Positions 60,638 to 64,000 of a stretch of 64,000 nt of DNA are shown here, piece by piece; the stretch's first letter is position 1, and each line of letters begins with the position of its first letter. The stretch spans positions 434,001-498,000 of the forward strand of contig NZ_VEAF01000003.1 in NCBI RefSeq assembly GCF_007673775.1. Direction: 5' to 3'. The DNA is from Curtobacterium sp. 9128 (lineage in GTDB: Bacteria > Actinomycetota > Actinomycetes > Actinomycetales > Microbacteriaceae). The notes below the pieces were generated by a model. That model did no database searches and was not told the DNA's origin. It worked only from the letters and a program-made list of their open reading frames with translations. The translations under genes and the position numbers were made by a program.

Positions 60638-62640
60638 CGGACGACGACGTCCGTCTGTGGCCGGACTCCACGGCTCCGGGCCTGATCGCGGCGACGGACC
60701 CCGCCGCGGCGACGGACTTGACCGGGGCGACGGACCCGACCACCGCGCACGTGGTGGCCGTCCACCGCGACGGCGACACGCTCGTGCTCCGTGCGCCGGC
60801 GTGGTCCCTGACGATCCGTGACGCCGGCGAACGCTTCCGGTCCGCGCCCTCCGCGGTCCTGCGCGGCGCTGACGGACGGCGGTGGGCGGACCTCTGTCTC
60901 CTCGCGGGCGTCGACACGACCGGCGGGGCCGACGAGACGACCTCGGTCGGACTGCCGTCCGTCCGACCCGACGGCGACGGCGTGGTGCTCACCGTCGCGT
61001 GCGGGTCGTCGGTGTGGGGCCGTCGCAGCACGGTGCTCCGGTGTCGGCCGACGCACGTCGAGCTCACCGTCGAGGTCGAGGGCGGTCCGTCGGACGGTGG
61101 AGCCGTCACCGACGTGACGGTCCTCGGCGGCGAAGCCACCCTGCCGTCCGGGGCAGCAGGTGCCTTCCGGTCCGCCATGCGCTTCCGCGGCGTGTTCGTC
61201 CCCGCGGCGACCGAACCGGTCCGGCTCGTCCGACCCGCGGCCGTCCCGGCGGTCCTCGGCGTCGTCGGTGACGCGGCCCCCGGTCGACTGTCCGCGGTGT
61301 TCTCGCCGCCGCCCCTCGTCTACGGCCTCGTCCGAGCGGTCCCCGACGGTGCCACCGCGGTGCCCGGCGGTGACGCGCTCGGCATCGGCGTCCGCGCACC
61401 CGTCGCGGACCAGACGTTCACCGGGTTCCACCACGAGCCGCTCGACGGGGGCTTCCGGTTGCGGCTGGCCTACGAGGGGCACACGGTCGCGCGGGACGGC
61501 TGGCGGAGCCCGGTCGTGGTGCTCCGCCCCGCGAGCGACCCGTGGCAGGTGCTCGACGACCACCGTGCCGACCTGGTCGCCACCGGCTGTGCTCCCGACA
61601 CGGCCCCGGCGCACCCTGACTGGTGGACCGAGCCGGTCTTCTGCGGCTGGGGTGCGCAGAGCGCCCGGTCCTCCGCGCTGCTCCGCCGCGCCGCGGTGGC
61701 GTCCGCACCGACAGACGACGCCGCGGTCGTCGTGCCGGAAGGGGACGAGGACGACGCCGACGTGGCGCGACTCGCGCCGACGTTCGCCCGTGCCGACGTC
61801 TACGACGGGTTCCTCGACCGCCTGCGCGAGCACGGCCTCCGTCCCGGGACGGTCGTCGTCGACGACCGGTGGCAGCGCGAGTACGGCACCGGTGTCGTCG
61901 ACACGGACGCCTGGCCCGACCTCGGAGGCTGGGTCCGGACCCGCCACGACGCCGGTCAGCGGGTGCTGCTGTGGTGGAAGGCGTGGGACGTCGAGGGCCT
62001 GCCGGCCGCGGAGTGCGTCCGCGACCGGGACGGCCGACCGGTCAGCGTGGACCCGGGGTCGCCGGCGTACCGGGAACGGCTCACGGGGATCGTCCGGCAC
62101 CTGCTCGGTCCGGACGGCATCGACGCCGACGGGTTCAAGGTCGACTTCACGCAGCGTGGCCCGTCCGGGACCACCCTGCGCGGCGGAGGTGGCTCGTGGG
62201 GGATCGCACTGCTGCACGAGCTGCTCCGGGTACTCGTCGACGCGGCGCGGTCGGTCAAGCCCGACGCGCTCGTCGTGACGCACACCGTGCACCCGGGTTT
62301 CGCGGACGTCACTTCGATGGTGCGGCTCAACGACGTCGCGAAGGACGACCCTGAGGGTCGCCCCGTCCCCGTCGTCGACCAGCTCGAGATGCGGCACGCG
62401 ATCGTCAGGCGGACCTTGCCGCACCACCCGGTCGACACCGACCAGTGGCCGATGCCGAACCGGGCGGAATGGTTGCGGTACGTCGCCCGGCAGGGGGAAC
62501 TCGGGGTCCCGGCGCTCTACTACCTCGAGTCGATCGACCGCTCGGGGGAGCCGATCGCGGACGCGGACCTCCGCGAGGTCGCTGCCACGTGGGAGCGGTA
62601 CCGGACTCTCCGGTCGTCCGGTCGTGGGCGGTCGGCATGA
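60634..62640 (+). CDS. GH36-like alpha-glycosidase
   Basis: A 668-residue protein with an N-terminal beta-sandwich (~1-320) and a barrel. In the barrel, GTVVVDDRWQREYGTGVVD, QRVLLWWKAWDVEG and DGFKVDFTQRG (nucleophile candidate D504) follow the clan GH-D pattern of alpha-galactosidases and related enzymes. The acid-base residue is not obvious (perhaps near MVRLNDVAKDDPEG). No signal peptide, so it works in the cytoplasm. It is coupled to the racemase-like gene and to the MBL gene. Confidence 0.8.
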   Translation: MTDDDVRLWPDSTAPGLIAATDPAAATDLTGATDPTTAHVVAVHRDGDTLVLRAPAWSLTIRDAGERFRSAPSAVLRGADGRRWADLCLLAGVDTTGGADETTSVGLPSVRPDGDGVVLTVACGSSVWGRRSTVLRCRPTHVELTVEVEGGPSDGGAVTDVTVLGGEATLPSGAAGAFRSAMRFRGVFVPAATEPVRLVRPAAVPAVLGVVGDAAPGRLSAVFSPPPLVYGLVRAVPDGATAVPGGDALGIGVRAPVADQTFTGFHHEPLDGGFRLRLAYEGHTVARDGWRSPVVVLRPASDPWQVLDDHRADLVATGCAPDTAPAHPDWWTEPVFCGWGAQSARSSALLRRAAVASAPTDDAAVVVPEGDEDDADVARLAPTFARADVYDGFLDRLREHGLRPGTVVVDDRWQREYGTGVVDTDAWPDLGGWVRTRHDAGQRVLLWWKAWDVEGLPAAECVRDRDGRPVSVDPGSPAYRERLTGIVRHLLGPDGIDADGFKVDFTQRGPSGTTLRGGGGSWGIALLHELLRVLVDAARSVKPDALVVTHTVHPGFADVTSMVRLNDVAKDDPEGRPVPVVDQLEMRHAIVRRTLPHHPVDTDQWPMPNRAEWLRYVARQGELGVPALYYLESIDRSGEPIADADLREVAATWERYRTLRSSGRGRSA

Positions 62641-64000
62641 CCGGCGAGGAGGACCAGGGGCAGGCCTGGTCGACGGGGACGGTCCGGGGGCGGGTCCTGC
62701 CGGACGGCGTGACCGAGGTCGCCCGGGACGTCTACCGCGTCGAGGACACCGTCGCCGTCTACCTCGTCGTCGGGGACCGTGCTGCGGACGGCACCGCCGA
62801 CGCCGTGACCGTGGACTTCGGTTCCGGTCGCGTGCTCGAGCACCTGGAGGCCCTCCGCGTGCGGCGCGTCACGGACGTCCTGATGACCCATCACCACCGC
62901 GACCAGGGACAGGGGCTGCCGAGCGCCGTGGAGCACGGAGCACGGGTGCACGTCCCGCCGGTCGAGGTCGACCTCTTCACGAGACCGGACGAACTCTGGG
63001 ACGAGCGGAACCTCGACGACGACTACGACCTCCGCCAGGACCGCTTCTCGCTGCTCGAGCCCGTGCCCGTCGCCGACGTGCTGCCCGAGTACCGGTCGGC
63101 CGACTACGGCACGGTCCGGTTCCGGGTCCTGCCGACGCCTGGGCACACGGTCGGATCGGTGACGCTCCTGCACGAACGGGATGGTCGTCGGCTCGCCTTC
63201 ACGGGGGACCTCGTGTCTGCGCCGGGGCAGGTCTGGTCGCTCGCGGCGACCCAGTGGAGCTACACCGGGGTCGAAGGGCCCGCGATGGTCGTCCTCAGCT
63301 GCATGCTGCTGCGCGACGAGGCACCCGACGTGCTGCTGCCCTCGCACGGGCTGCCGATGGCGGAGGCCGACGCGGCGCTCCGGCTGCTCGGTGCCCGCAT
63401 GCAGGAGCTCGTCGACTCGCGTCGGGACCACCCGTGGGACCTCGAGAGCTGGCTGCGGCGCCCATGGACGCCCGTCTCGCCGCACCTGCTGGCGAACACG
63501 ACGAGCCTGTCGTGCAGCTACGCCCTGCTCTCGGAGAACGGCGAGGCGCTGCTCGTCGACTACGGGTACGACGTCACCACCGGGGTCGTCCCGGGGACGG
63601 GACGGGCGACGAAGCGCCCCTGGTTGGCGTCCCTGTCGGCGCTCCGGGCGCAGTTCGGCGTCACCAAGGTCGCCGTGGCGCTCCCGACCCACCACCACGA
63701 CGACCACGTCGCCGGGATGCCGCTCCTGCGCGCCGTCGAGGGCACCGAGGTGTGGGCGCCGGACACCGTGGCGCCGGTGCTCGCCGACCCCTGGCGCGAG
63801 GACCTCCCGTGCCAGTGGTTCGACCCCGTGCCGGTCGACCGCGTCCTGCCGGTCGGCGAGCCCTTCACGTGGAACGAGTACACGATCACGGTCCACGACC
63901 AGCCGGGGCACACGCTGTACCACGTCGCGTACGAGGTCGAGGTGGACGGGGTCCGCGTGCTGTTCACCGGGGACCAGCAGGAGAACGCCGGCGTACCAGG
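62637..64000 (+). CDS. Double metallo-beta-lactamase-fold protein (3' end outside window)
   Basis: Open from the ATG overlapping the GH36-like stop (ATGA) to the window edge, at least 454 residues. It has two MBL folds. The first has H85-H86-H87-R88-D89-Q90, so the usual last His is Gln, with LPTPGHTVGSVTLL and FTGDLV. The second has the canonical THHHDDH at 351-357, then DQPGHTLYHVAYEV and FTGDQQENAG. MBL proteins hydrolyse phosphoesters, thioesters or lactones. A role as lactonase or phosphatase in the pathway is inference. Confidence 0.85.
   Translation, partial: MTGEEDQGQAWSTGTVRGRVLPDGVTEVARDVYRVEDTVAVYLVVGDRAADGTADAVTVDFGSGRVLEHLEALRVRRVTDVLMTHHHRDQGQGLPSAVEHGARVHVPPVEVDLFTRPDELWDERNLDDDYDLRQDRFSLLEPVPVADVLPEYRSADYGTVRFRVLPTPGHTVGSVTLLHERDGRRLAFTGDLVSAPGQVWSLAATQWSYTGVEGPAMVVLSCMLLRDEAPDVLLPSHGLPMAEADAALRLLGARMQELVDSRRDHPWDLESWLRRPWTPVSPHLLANTTSLSCSYALLSENGEALLVDYGYDVTTGVVPGTGRATKRPWLASLSALRAQFGVTKVAVALPTHHHDDHVAGMPLLRAVEGTEVWAPDTVAPVLADPWREDLPCQWFDPVPVDRVLPVGEPFTWNEYTITVHDQPGHTLYHVAYEVEVDGVRVLFTGDQQENAGVP

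Noticed and set aside
1..64000. tRNA genes, rRNA genes, CRISPR arrays, insertion sequences and riboswitches
   Set aside because: None could be recognised by eye: no regularly spaced repeats, no transposase frame, no TTCGA-type T-arm with paired acceptor ends. A tRNAscan/Infernal run would be decisive.

Overview
The window is high-GC DNA with GTG and TTG starts, frequent ATGA/GTGA gene overlaps, MsiK-type ABC importers without their own ATPase, and lipoboxes of the L-T-G-C type. This points to a Gram-positive actinobacterium, most likely Microbacteriaceae and plausibly Curtobacterium; the genus is an inference. No rRNA, tRNA, CRISPR array or intact insertion sequence was seen.

Layout. (1) 1-5.8 kb: pyruvate:quinone oxidoreductase (poxB), a GlcG-like protein coupled to a small membrane protein, a solitary cytochrome oxidase subunit I gene (ctaD) coupled to a one-helix protein, and an AraC regulator. 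(2) 5.8-13.5 kb: a TetR regulator divergent from an operon of an MFS exporter, two aldo/keto reductases, two SDRs, a GlcG-SnoaL fusion and an alpha/beta hydrolase, ending in a decayed kelch lipoprotein gene. A TAACC-N4-GGTTA operator lies between regulator and operon. (3) 13.5-23.8 kb: an IclR-type regulator with two catabolic operons. One has a fused TPP-dependent E1, two SDRs, an SMP-30 lactonase, an epimerase, an enolase-superfamily enzyme and a CatC-like protein. The other has a sugar isomerase and a Gfo/Idh/MocA oxidoreductase. Both start from promoters sharing a 30-bp operator block and the same spacing, so they form one regulon, probably for oxidative breakdown of an unidentified sugar or cyclitol.

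(4) 23.9-38 kb is accessory DNA: an Rhs C-terminal remnant with possible immunity genes; a six-gene operon built from repeated modules (two large paralogues, three copies of a small domain, one with an added HTH/MbcA-like region, and an orphan 211-residue protein); a YfbU-like protein with a membrane protein; two coupled lipoproteins; and a 1177-residue repeat protein ending in a PIN-like nuclease domain. The modular operon and the TPR-PIN gene are the best candidates for undescribed systems.

(5) 38.4-64 kb is a chain of carbohydrate loci: GH4 plus DeoR divergent from a PfkB kinase and a CUT1 importer; an amidase fragment, a frameshifted SDR and a BLUF photosensor; a permease pair without a binding protein, divergent from a LacI regulator across a 20-bp operator; two Gfo/Idh oxidoreductases; and a GH84-like enzyme plus DeoR divergent from an operon of FGGY kinase, LacD/YihT-like aldolase, Asp/Glu-racemase-like protein, GH36-like glycosidase and a double metallo-beta-lactamase-fold protein that runs off the window. 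Several genes in this part end at copies of one GC-rich dyad, and the GH84 3' end has been tandemly duplicated as 56-bp repeats.
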